Source: an uncultured Rhodothermaceae bacterium | GTDB lineage: Bacteria > Bacteroidota > Rhodothermia > Rhodothermales > Salinibacteraceae | NCBI GenBank assembly: GCA_913056335.1 | Contig: CAJXLX010000020.1 | Location: forward strand, 1-35,515 | Direction of reading: 5' to 3' | Length of the DNA stretch: 35,515 bases | Part shown: positions 27,879 through 35,515 of the stretch, in pieces | Position numbering within the stretch: the first letter of the stretch is position 1 | Layout of the letters: each line of letters starts with the position of its first letter | Notes under the pieces: generated by a model | Database searches by the model: none | What the model saw: the letters and a program-made list of their open reading frames with translations, nothing else | Told to the model about the DNA's origin: nothing | Position numbers and translations under genes: made by a program

Positions 27879-28538
27879 ATGCAGAAGAGCACACCCGCGG
27901 CCCTGCGCGCTACACAGACGGCATTGCCGGATCCGCCCATTGCGCTCATCGCGAACGGATTTGCGACGCAGCCCGTGACTGAGGCGGTGCTGGCGGCGGT
28001 GAAGGCGGGAGTCCGGTGGGTGCATCTGCGTGACCACGAAGCCGCGCCGGAGCGGTTTCATCGCAAAGCTGAAGCGCTCGCCGCACGCGTACGATCGGTC
28101 CATCCCGCCGTCACGCTAACCGTAAACACGCGGCTGCGCACTGCCCGTATGCTGGGGGCCGGACTCCACACCGGCTGGCGCGGTCCGCGCCCTGAGGCGA
28201 TTGCGGCGCCCATTCCGCGCCCGCTTGGCTATTCGGCGCATCACATGCTCGAACTGCCCCCGGTTCGCCGGCGCGTAGTAGACTACGTAACGTACAGTCC
28301 GATCTTCCCCACATCGAGCAAGCCCGGCCATCCGGGCACGGGGGGGGATGCGCTGCGCCGGTTTGGTAGGCAGGCCGGCGTGCCGGTACTGGCGCTGGGC
28401 GGACTTACGCCCGAGCGCGTGGCCTCGTGTCGCCGGGCCGGAGCCGCAGGAATTGCCGTGCTCTCAGGAATTGTGCATGCTGACGATCCGGCCCTGGCAG
28501 CACAGGCGTATCTACAGGCATGGAGTGAGGCCGCATAG
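27879..28538 (+). CDS. thiE: Thiamine phosphate synthase/TenI-like protein (intact copy)
   Basis: PPIALIANGFATQPV...VRWVHLRDHEAAPERF...TVNTRLRTARMLGAGLHTGWRGPRPE...PLGYSAHHMLE...DYVTYSPIFPTSSKPGHPGTGGDAL...VPVLALGGLTPERV...GIAVLSGI; next to thiD. Canonical ThiE NDR and HLGQ motifs appear as NTR and HTGW. Confidence 0.8.
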   Translation: MQKSTPAALRATQTALPDPPIALIANGFATQPVTEAVLAAVKAGVRWVHLRDHEAAPERFHRKAEALAARVRSVHPAVTLTVNTRLRTARMLGAGLHTGWRGPRPEAIAAPIPRPLGYSAHHMLELPPVRRRVVDYVTYSPIFPTSSKPGHPGTGGDALRRFGRQAGVPVLALGGLTPERVASCRRAGAAGIAVLSGIVHADDPALAAQAYLQAWSEAA

Positions 28539-28674
28539 CGAAAAACCAGATGCGCTGCGTACCGCCTTCTACAGAACGCACAGAACCACGCGTCCGCTGC
28601 GTATTTCCAAGAAATAGCATGCCTGTACGCTTGCAGCATCCCCCGTTGACCCCCAACCCACTTTGCCTCCCCCT

Positions 28675-29526
28675 ATGCCAACTACAACACCGAAACCTGT
28701 AGCCTGTACGATTGCCGGAAGCGACTCGGGCGGTGGCGCCGGCATCCAGGCCGACCTCAAATCGATGGAGGCCAACGGCGTCTTTGGGACCAGCATCATC
28801 ACCGCGATTACCGCGCAGAACACCGAAGCGGTTACCGAAGCGCAGCCCGTCGCGCTCGACCTCATTTCGGCCCAGATGGAGGCGGTGCTAAGCGACTTTC
28901 CAGTGGCGGCGATCAAAACCGGCATGCTGGCCACGGCCGACATTATTGAGCGCGTAGTCGACGAACTGGAGCAGCGCGACGCATATCCGCTTGTGGTCGA
29001 CCCGGTGATGATTTCGAAGAGCGGATACGAACTGCTGGCCCCCGAGGCAGTGGCGACGTTGCGCAACCGACTGCTGCCGCTGGCCACGGTCATTACGCCG
29101 AACCTGCACGAAGCCGGGCACCTGCTCGACGCTACCGTACGCACCGAGGCCGACATGCGCGATGCCGCGCGAACGCTCTTTGACATGGGCCCTGCCGCCG
29201 TGCTCATAAAAGGCGGGCACCTGGCCGCTACCGATGATGCAGTCGACGTGCTGTACGACGGCACCACGTTCCACGCCGTGCGAGCCCCGCGTATCGACAC
29301 GCCGCACACCCACGGCACCGGCTGCACCTACGCCTCGGCCATTGCCGCCCACGTAGCGCACGGGCGCGCGCTGCCCGCAGCGGTGCGTCAGGCCAAGGCG
29401 TACGTCACAAAAGCCATTGAGCAGGCGCTGCCGTTGGGGAGCGGGCACGGTCCTACCAACCACTTCTTTCACTGCACGCCATTTACGGAGCCAGCATCGT
29501 CGCCGGTCGTTTCTGATGCGGCATAG
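28675..29526 (+). CDS. thiD: Hydroxymethylpyrimidine/phosphomethylpyrimidine kinase
   Basis: [40 protein letters not shown]...[15 protein letters not shown]...[13 protein letters not shown]...IKGGHL...[18 protein letters not shown]. Confidence 0.96.
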   Translation: MPTTTPKPVACTIAGSDSGGGAGIQADLKSMEANGVFGTSIITAITAQNTEAVTEAQPVALDLISAQMEAVLSDFPVAAIKTGMLATADIIERVVDELEQRDAYPLVVDPVMISKSGYELLAPEAVATLRNRLLPLATVITPNLHEAGHLLDATVRTEADMRDAARTLFDMGPAAVLIKGGHLAATDDAVDVLYDGTTFHAVRAPRIDTPHTHGTGCTYASAIAAHVAHGRALPAAVRQAKAYVTKAIEQALPLGSGHGPTNHFFHCTPFTEPASSPVVSDAA

Positions 29527-29630
29527 CGGGCTTGCTTGAACAGTTTGTGAGGATGCCCAATGACGGATCATTCCATTTTTGGGCGCGTGTATGGGTGCGC
29601 AACGGGCCAGGCACGGCCCGGCACACACAT

Positions 29631-29704
29631 CTGCCCGTAGCTCAGATGGACAGAGCGGCGCACTACGGATGCGCAGGTCGGGGGTTCGAATCCTCCCGGG
29701 CAGG
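29631..29704 (+). tRNA. tRNA-Arg (anticodon ACG)
   Basis: Acceptor CTGCCCG/CGGGCAG, D-arm GCTCAGATGGACAGAGC, anticodon arm GCGCA-CTACGGA-TGCGC, T-arm GGGGGTTCGAATCCTCC; no encoded CCA. Confidence 0.95.
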
Positions 29705-29711
29705 CAACCAA

Positions 29712-29748
29712 CCCCTGACAGGCTTTGTGCCTCGTCAGGGGTTTTTTT
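29712..29748 (+). terminator. Intrinsic terminator downstream of tRNA-Arg
   Basis: CCCCTGAC-AGGCTTTGTGCCTC-GTCAGGGGTTTTTTT. Confidence 0.95.
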
Positions 29749-30003
29749 GTTTGGGGAGGCCAAACATCGGCATCGCGCCAACACGCATCGGCAGCCCACA
29801 GGCACGGCCCGCTGAACGGTCGCTCACTCTTTTCGTGGGGCCTCGTGCCCGCTCCTTCAATTTTGCGCAACCTTGACACGACGCGTTCCACACGTAACGC
29901 AGACTGTACATCCAAACCCCAGGGAGAAGCGCCACGCCGTAAACTTTTCGCGCGGACGCGGCGTAACGGATCCCCAACCTTTCAATGATTTCTGAAAACC
30001 GCA

Positions 30004-31053
30004 ATGGAAGACGCCTCAGTCTTTACGTCGAACCGCGCCGACGAGCGGTCTGCCAATGAGCGGTCTGCCGAACCATCGCTGCCTACGACGCTCGACACGA
30101 TCCGGGCGCCGGTGTCCGAGGAGCTTGATGCGTTCCGCCCGTACTTTCGGGAGGCCATGCGCGCCGACCACTTCCTGCTCGACAAGATCACGCAGTACGT
30201 GCTCAAGCAGAAGGGCAAGCGCGTGCGTCCGCTGCTGGTGTTGCTGGCGGCCAAGGTCTGTGGCGAGGTCACCGAAATGAGCTACCGCGCGGCGGCGCTC
30301 GTGGAGCTGCTGCACACGGCTACGCTCGTGCACGACGATGTGGTCGACGACGCCGACACGCGCCGCGGCATGTTCTCCATCAATGCCCTGTGGAAGAACA
30401 AAATCGCCGTGCTTATGGGCGATTTCTTGCTCAGCCGCGGTCTCCTGCTCTCGCTCGACCACAAGGACTACACCGTGCTGCATGCGCTCTCGGATGCGGT
30501 GCGCCGCATGAGCGAGGGCGAGCTCCTACAGATCGAAAAGGCACGCTTCCTCGACATCGACGAAGAGACGTACTTCCGCATCATCTCTGACAAAACGGCC
30601 TCGCTGATCTCCGCCTGTACCGCCGCCGGCGCCCTTAGCGCTACCGATGACGACACCATGGTCGACCGGATGCGCACCTACGGCGAAAAACTCGGGCTTG
30701 CGTTTCAGATCCGCGACGACCTGTTTGATTTCGGGGCGGTGGATGCGGGCAAGCCCGTAGGCATCGACATGCAAGAAAAGAAGATGACGCTGCCGCTCAT
30801 TCATGCATTGCAGCAGGCTTCCAAATCCGATAAGAAACAGGTCATGAAGCGGGTTCGGACCGATGAGAAATCGGCGGCCGATATGAAGGCGATTGCAGCG
30901 TTTGCGCGCGAGCACGGCGGCATCACGTACGCGCAAGACCGTATGCGTGCATTTGCTGAGGAAGCATACGAGATGGCCGCTTCGTTCCCTGAATCTGACG
31001 CCCGCAATGCGCTCATGGGCCTCACCGCCTACACCATCCAGCGAAACCGGTAG
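30004..31053 (+). CDS. Polyprenyl diphosphate synthase
   Basis: KGKRVRPLLVLLAAK...LLHTATLVHDDVVDDADTRRG...MGDFLLSRGLLLSLD...GLAFQIRDDLFDF. Confidence 0.96.
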   Translation: MEDASVFTSNRADERSANERSAEPSLPTTLDTIRAPVSEELDAFRPYFREAMRADHFLLDKITQYVLKQKGKRVRPLLVLLAAKVCGEVTEMSYRAAALVELLHTATLVHDDVVDDADTRRGMFSINALWKNKIAVLMGDFLLSRGLLLSLDHKDYTVLHALSDAVRRMSEGELLQIEKARFLDIDEETYFRIISDKTASLISACTAAGALSATDDDTMVDRMRTYGEKLGLAFQIRDDLFDFGAVDAGKPVGIDMQEKKMTLPLIHALQQASKSDKKQVMKRVRTDEKSAADMKAIAAFAREHGGITYAQDRMRAFAEEAYEMAASFPESDARNALMGLTAYTIQRNR

Positions 31054-31073
31054 CGTTGGGCCACGGCGTGTTA

Positions 31074-31172
31074 GGTTCAACGGAGAACCGTTGGACCCAG
31101 TCGCATTTTTCTGTTTCCGCTGAAGCCAACGGTCCCCCGTTGGCTCCTTACCGGGACGCTCCCAGTCTCCGG
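31074..31172. repeat. Inverted pair of A-type hairpins plus B hairpin (REPIN-like)
   Basis: GGTTCAACGG-AGAA-CCGTTGGACCC (31074-31098), AGCCAACGG-TCCC-CCGTTGGCT (31124-31145), CCGGGACGCTCCCAGTCTCCGG (31151-31172). Confidence 0.8.
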
Positions 31173-31395
31173 CCACTGGTACGTTTTCTCTATCACGTAG
31201 CGTTGGCTCCGAAGACCATTCCCGCGGTGCCCCGCGACGAGATCGTGTGTGTGCCGCAACGGCGTATGTCCTGTCGGTAATGCACATCGGTAATCCCAAA
31301 GATCGAGGATCTATGCCGGGGGACGTTCGTGGTGATGCCCCAGCCGTCCCCAATCTGCGCTGCTCGTGCTTGTTGCATTACAGAAACCATCCTCC

Positions 31396-32163
31396 ATGTC
31401 TGCATACGTCCATCTGCTTGGAACGGGCGCCTCGATTAGCGACCCGCATCGCACCACGACGATGCTTGCGTTCTCCGATGACGCCCACCCCCGCTCTTCG
31501 CTCCTGGTGGACTGCGGCGGCGATGCCCTGCAGCGCTGGCAGTCCGTGGGAGGGCGCTTGCGTGACATAGCCGGGCTCATCCTTACGCACCGTCACCCCG
31601 ACCACATCAGCGGGCTGCCGCTGCTTATGGAAAAGCTCTGGCTTTCTGAGCATGAGGGCGACCTGCCGGTGTGCGGCTATGCCGAGACGCTCGACCAGGC
31701 CACGCGTTGCATGGAGGCCTTTGCGCCCGTCACTGCCGAGTGGGAGGGCATGCCCGAACTCATCGCGTATGAAGTGGAGCAACAGCCCGGCGCTACGGTG
31801 TGGACGGACGCGCCCTGGCACATCACCAGTGCGCCGGTGAGCCACGGCGATACGCCCACGTTCGGTCTGCGCGCCGCGCACGAGAGCGGCGCGGTCGTCG
31901 CGTACTCGTGCGATACGGCACCGTGTGATGCGGTGGTCGACCTGGCTGAGGGGGGCGATCTGCTCATCCACGAAGCTAATGGCGCGGGGCCGGGCCACAG
32001 CAGCATGGTGGAGGCGGCTGACGTTGCCCGAGCGGCGGGTGTTGCTCGGCTTGTGCTTGTGCACCTCCCGCCCGGACCCAAACAGGAGCCGCTGGCAGCC
32101 GCTTGCGATGTCTTTCCAGAAACGACGCTTGGCGTGGAGGGTGAGAGCTACGTGGTGGCGTGA
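31396..32163 (+). CDS. MBL-fold (RNase Z-like) metallo-hydrolase
   Basis: VHLLGTGASISDPHRTTTML...LLVDCGGDALQRW...LILTHRHPDHISGLPLLMEKLWL...VAYSCDTAPCDAVVDLAEGGDLLIHEANG. Confidence 0.92.
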   Translation: MSAYVHLLGTGASISDPHRTTTMLAFSDDAHPRSSLLVDCGGDALQRWQSVGGRLRDIAGLILTHRHPDHISGLPLLMEKLWLSEHEGDLPVCGYAETLDQATRCMEAFAPVTAEWEGMPELIAYEVEQQPGATVWTDAPWHITSAPVSHGDTPTFGLRAAHESGAVVAYSCDTAPCDAVVDLAEGGDLLIHEANGAGPGHSSMVEAADVARAAGVARLVLVHLPPGPKQEPLAAACDVFPETTLGVEGESYVVA

Positions 32164-32230
32164 GATACAGTGAGATACAGTGCGGCCGTAGGTACACGCT
32201 CCCTGTAGAGCGCAGCCTGTCTTGAGCAGC

Positions 32231-34231
32231 CTATTTCGAGGACACCGGCGACTCGGCCGTCTGCGCGGTGGTATCAGGCGAAGGTGTACCGGCTGCCTCC
32301 TTTCGGGCCTCAACCCGTGCGTCGACAGGCGTGCCGAAGAGGCGCAGCGCCCCCGAAAGCAGTCCGGCGCCGATGAGCAGCGAGAGCCACCACGGAAAGC
32401 CAAATCCAGCGGGCAGGGTGCCCACGAGCAGGGCGACCACGCCCACGCTCATCGCATACGGAAGCTGTGTGCGTACATGGTCGATGTGGTCGCAGCCCGA
32501 TGCCATCGATGAGAGGATGGTGGTATCCGAGATCGGCGAGCAGTGGTCGCCCCACACCGACCCCGCCAGCACGCACGACACGGCCGAGTACATAATGTGG
32601 TAGTTCGACGGATCGGCCATGTTGTTGGCCTGCAGTACCGCCCACACGAGCGGCACGACCAGCGGCATCAGAATGCCCATGGTGCCCCAGCTGGAGCCTG
32701 TGGCAAACGCGGTGGCGGCGGCCAGCACGAAGATGATGGCGGGTACGACGCCAGGGTGAAGCGTAGTGCCCAGCACCGACACGAGATAGTCGGCGGTGTG
32801 CAGCACGCCGGTAATGTCGGAGAGCGCCCAGGCGAGCACCAAGATGATCATGGCAAACAGCATCGACTTGAGTCCGCTGTACCACGCCTCCACCGTCTCT
32901 TCGAGCGAGAGCAGGCGCTGGCCTATGGAAAGAGCCCCGGCGGCCAGCACGCCCAGCAGCGAGCCCCAGATCAGAGACGTGTAGGAGTCGGCGGCCCCAA
33001 TAATCTCGCGGAGCGACGCATCGCTGCCCGTAGCATCAACGCCCGTCCAGTACAGCCCGGCCAACACGGTGCCAACAAGCACAAGAATGGGGAGCACGGC
33101 GTTGTAGGCCCGCAGCGGGATGTCGTCTTTCGGGCGCATCTCGTCGTTGTCCTCCTCGGCGGCCTTATCGAGGTTGGCTCCGGGGCTGACGACCTTCCCG
33201 GTCGTGCGGGCGCGGATTTCGGCGCGGGCCATCGGGCCAAAGTCGCGGCTGGAGTTGGCGACCACAAACACAAAGTAGAGCGCCAACCACGGATAGAAGC
33301 TGTACGCGAGCGAACTCAAGAAAATCGAGTACGCGCCCTGGTTGAACCCGTCGAGGCCCTCGACCGCAGTGCCCACGAGCCCCACCTCGTAGCCAATCCA
33401 GGTGGTTACGAACGCGACACAGGCTACCGGCGCGGCCGTCGAATCCACAATGTACGCGAGCTTCTCGCGCGAGACCTTCAGCCGGTCGGTGACGGGACGC
33501 ATGGTGTTGCCCACGACGAGCGTGTTGGCGTAGTCGTCGAAGAACATGCCCACGCCAAGCGTGCCCGTGGCGAGCTGGGCGCGACGCGGCGTGTTGGCCC
33601 ACCCCACCAGGCGCTCCACAATGCCGTACGTACCGCCGTTCTTGGAGATGATGCCCACCATACCGCCAATCATCAGCGAAAACAAGATGATCGCCACGTG
33701 GGATTCGTCAGCCAGCGCGCCTACCACGTAGATCTCCAGCGATTCGAGGAGCCCCACGAAGAGTCCGCTAAGCGAGACGCCCGCGGCCATCCATGCGCCC
33801 ACCCAGATGCCCAGAAAGAGCGCCGGAATCACGCGCTTAAAGGCGAGCGCCATACCAATGGCCAGGAGCGGTGGGAGTAGCGAAACGAAGCCGGGAAGCG
33901 CGCGCGTCTGCGCCTCAGCCAGCGTGGCGCCGCCCTGCACGAGCTCGACGGTGTAGGCACCGGTTGCCTCCACGACCAGGCCCTCGGCGGTCCAGGTGGA
34001 GCCGTCGGGTTCGAGGAGAGCGGTGTCGGATCCCACCTGAATCTGAGCGCCGGGCGTAAGCTGCTGGTCTGGATCGCTGACGGTAACGCTGAATGCGATG
34101 TCGTTTAAGACGACGCGCGGGGCATCCACCGACTGTGCGGAGGCAGGCGGCGGGGCACTGATTCCGACCCCACCCAGGAGCAGCAGTCCGAAAAGAAGCG
34201 CGAGCCGAGTACGCAGAGTAGAGGCAAACAT
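32231..34231 (-). CDS. Na+/H+ antiporter NhaC family protein with N-terminal signal peptide and extracytoplasmic domain
   Basis: Signal peptide and about 110-aa beta-rich region, then LLPPLLAIGMALAFKRVIPALFLGIWVGAWMAAG...MIGGMVGIISKNGGTYGIVE...FFDDYANTLVVGNTMRPVTDRLKVSREKLAYIVDSTAAPVA...GDHCSPISDTTILSSMASGCDHIDHVRTQLPYA. Confidence 0.93.
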   Translation of the reverse strand: MFASTLRTRLALLFGLLLLGGVGISAPPPASAQSVDAPRVVLNDIAFSVTVSDPDQQLTPGAQIQVGSDTALLEPDGSTWTAEGLVVEATGAYTVELVQGGATLAEAQTRALPGFVSLLPPLLAIGMALAFKRVIPALFLGIWVGAWMAAGVSLSGLFVGLLESLEIYVVGALADESHVAIILFSLMIGGMVGIISKNGGTYGIVERLVGWANTPRRAQLATGTLGVGMFFDDYANTLVVGNTMRPVTDRLKVSREKLAYIVDSTAAPVACVAFVTTWIGYEVGLVGTAVEGLDGFNQGAYSIFLSSLAYSFYPWLALYFVFVVANSSRDFGPMARAEIRARTTGKVVSPGANLDKAAEEDNDEMRPKDDIPLRAYNAVLPILVLVGTVLAGLYWTGVDATGSDASLREIIGAADSYTSLIWGSLLGVLAAGALSIGQRLLSLEETVEAWYSGLKSMLFAMIILVLAWALSDITGVLHTADYLVSVLGTTLHPGVVPAIIFVLAAATAFATGSSWGTMGILMPLVVPLVWAVLQANNMADPSNYHIMYSAVSCVLAGSVWGDHCSPISDTTILSSMASGCDHIDHVRTQLPYAMSVGVVALLVGTLPAGFGFPWWLSLLIGAGLLSGALRLFGTPVDARVEARKEAAGTPSPDTTAQTAESPVSSK

Positions 34232-34264
34232 AGGCACAAAGACCAAACAAGGGGGATGCGAAGG

Positions 34265-34909
34265 CTACGCGGGGGTGCCAAAGATACGGTCGCCCGCGTC
34301 GCCGAGTCCGGGACGGATGAACGCGTTGTCGTCGAGCTCGCGGTCGAGCGTGGCCGCTACGATACGCACGTTCGGATGGGCTTCGTGCAGCGCCTGCACG
34401 CCCTCGGGCGCGGCCACCAGGCACGCAAACGTGAAGCGCTCGGCCCCCTCTTCCTTGAGGCGTGTGATCGCCGAGATGGCGCTTCCGCCCGTGGCCAGCA
34501 TGGGGTCGACCACGAACACCTGGGCGCGGTCCACGCTATCGGGAATGTTAGCGTAGTAGTCGACCGGCTGGTGCGTGTCTTCATCGCGTTGCATGCCCAG
34601 GTGCCCCACGCGCGCCTCGGGCACGAACCGCACAAAGCCGTCGACCATGCCAAGCCCGGCCCGCATGATGGGCACCACAATCACCTCTTCGGCTATGGCG
34701 TAGCCGGTGGTGGACTCCAGCGGCGTTTGGATATCCACCTCGGCCAGGGGGATGCGTCGCAGCGTCTCGTAGGCCAGAATCGCAGCGGCATCCGACACGG
34801 TTTTGCGAAACAGACCGTGCGCGGTCGTCCGGTCGCGCAGGATCGTCAGGTCCCGTTTCAGGAGTGGATGGTCGACGACGGTGAGCATGTCGATGTCCAA
34901 GACGTCCAT
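34265..34909 (-). CDS. upp: Uracil phosphoribosyltransferase
   Basis: DHPLLKRDLTILRDRTTAHGLFRKTVSDAAAILAYE...VVPIMRAGLGMVDGFVRFVPEARVGHLGMQRDEDT...VFVVDPMLATGGSAISAI...RPGLGDAGDRIFGT. Confidence 0.97.
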   Translation of the reverse strand: MDVLDIDMLTVVDHPLLKRDLTILRDRTTAHGLFRKTVSDAAAILAYETLRRIPLAEVDIQTPLESTTGYAIAEEVIVVPIMRAGLGMVDGFVRFVPEARVGHLGMQRDEDTHQPVDYYANIPDSVDRAQVFVVDPMLATGGSAISAITRLKEEGAERFTFACLVAAPEGVQALHEAHPNVRIVAATLDRELDDNAFIRPGLGDAGDRIFGTPA

Positions 34910-35031
34910 AGGAGATCAGGGAAATCTAAAGTGAGTGCGAAGTCAACGGCAATTCTGAAAGCGAAAGCAGCAACGCACAGGGCATCCTGTCGTGGGGCTC
35001 GGGTAGCAGATCGTGTCGTGTCACAGCTCCA

Positions 35032-35247
35032 CCGGAGACGTCCGCGCCGGGCGGCGCTTCCAGTCTCCGGCTACGGGCTATTGCCGCCATCATGCACCGC
35101 CCTTTCCTGAGGCCAACGGTCCCGACAGCGGTCGGGACAGGTTCCCCCGTTCGCCTGTTAACCCTGCCGGACTTCTGACATCACATTGGCATTGCTGCAT
35201 CCCCTCACGAGAGCCTCCTCCGTGCGCGTCCGACGGAGGACCGTCGG
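35032..35247. repeat. Cluster of B-, nested A- and reverse A-type hairpins
   Basis: CCGGAGAC...GTCTCCGG (35032-35070); GGCCAACGG[TCCCGAC-AGCG-GTCGGGA]CAGGTTCCCCCGTTCGCC (35111-35155); CCGACGG-AGGA-CCGTCGG (35230-35247). Confidence 0.75.
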
Positions 35248-35273
35248 CCAGCAGGAGGCTGGGGGCAAAGCGC

Positions 35274-35515
35274 CTATCGGTCGTCTTCATCGGTCACGTT
35301 AACGAAGCTATCCCCGCCATTTTCCCAGGGCTTGCGGTCGAAGTAGCTGTTCGTGAGCTCTTTCAGCTTGCCCGAGAGCGCAATGAGCGCGATCAGGTTG
35401 GGCACGACGACCAGCCCCAGCGCAATGTCGCCAATCGTCCAGATGGTGGTGAGCGCTGTGATGGCCCCCACGAAATTCATGGCCACAAACAAGAACTTGT
35501 ACGGGAGTACCGCGC
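35274..35515 (-). CDS. C-terminal part of an alanine/glycine:cation symporter (AGCS), truncated by window end
   Basis: AVLPYKFLFVAMNFVGAITALTTIWTIGDIALGLVVVPNLIALIALSGKLKELTNSYFDRK; frame open to the window edge. Confidence 0.82.
   Translation of the reverse strand, partial: AVLPYKFLFVAMNFVGAITALTTIWTIGDIALGLVVVPNLIALIALSGKLKELTNSYFDRKPWENGGDSFVNVTDEDDR

Noticed and set aside
29532-29876. 114-aa and overlapping ORFs around 29.5-29.9 kb
   Set aside because: They run through tRNA-Arg and its terminator
32543-33880. 445-aa plus-strand ORF
   Set aside because: Antisense of NhaC; Arg/His/Gln-rich composition typical of shadow frames
1-35515. CRISPR array, integron or IS element
   Set aside because: No regularly spaced identical repeats with unique spacers, no Cas, integrase or transposase-like ORF seen by eye

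Overview
This looks like a chromosomal window from a high-GC bacterium, probably a Salinibacter/Rhodothermia-like member of Bacteroidota. That placement is inferred from gene content, GC and a T9SS-type C-terminal domain; no search was run. Most of it is housekeeping and accessory metabolism: thiO(partial)-thiS-thiG, pbpC, an alpha/beta-hydrolase-OsmC fusion, a cryptochrome/photolyase, an LptF/G permease with an overlapping phosphodiester glycosidase, MBL hydrolases, a lipase, a dolichol-kinase-like protein, a dienelactone hydrolase lipoprotein, hemE, a TerB-acyl-CoA dehydrogenase fusion, an HNH nuclease, thiE/tenI-like + thiD, tRNA-Arg(ACG) with a strong terminator, a polyprenyl synthetase, an NhaC antiporter, upp and a partial AGCS symporter. 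Three things deserve a second look. (1) A decayed second copy of thiE/tenI and thiD, with a thiG tail, lies at about 7.46-8.33 kb. It is separated from thiOSG by a giant T9SS-type surface protein + DUF6916-like + phage-tail-collar cassette, while intact thiE/thiD copies lie at 27.9-29.5 kb. (2) A dispersed, covarying bipartite hairpin family (CAACGG-TCCC-CCGTTG followed by CCGGAGAC...GTCTCCGG) occurs at many sites, once inside the thiE pseudogene and twice as REPIN-like inverted pairs. (3) Three direct repeats spaced exactly 21 bp apart sit upstream of the tail-collar gene. I found no CRISPR array, no transposase and no convincing complete novel defence system.
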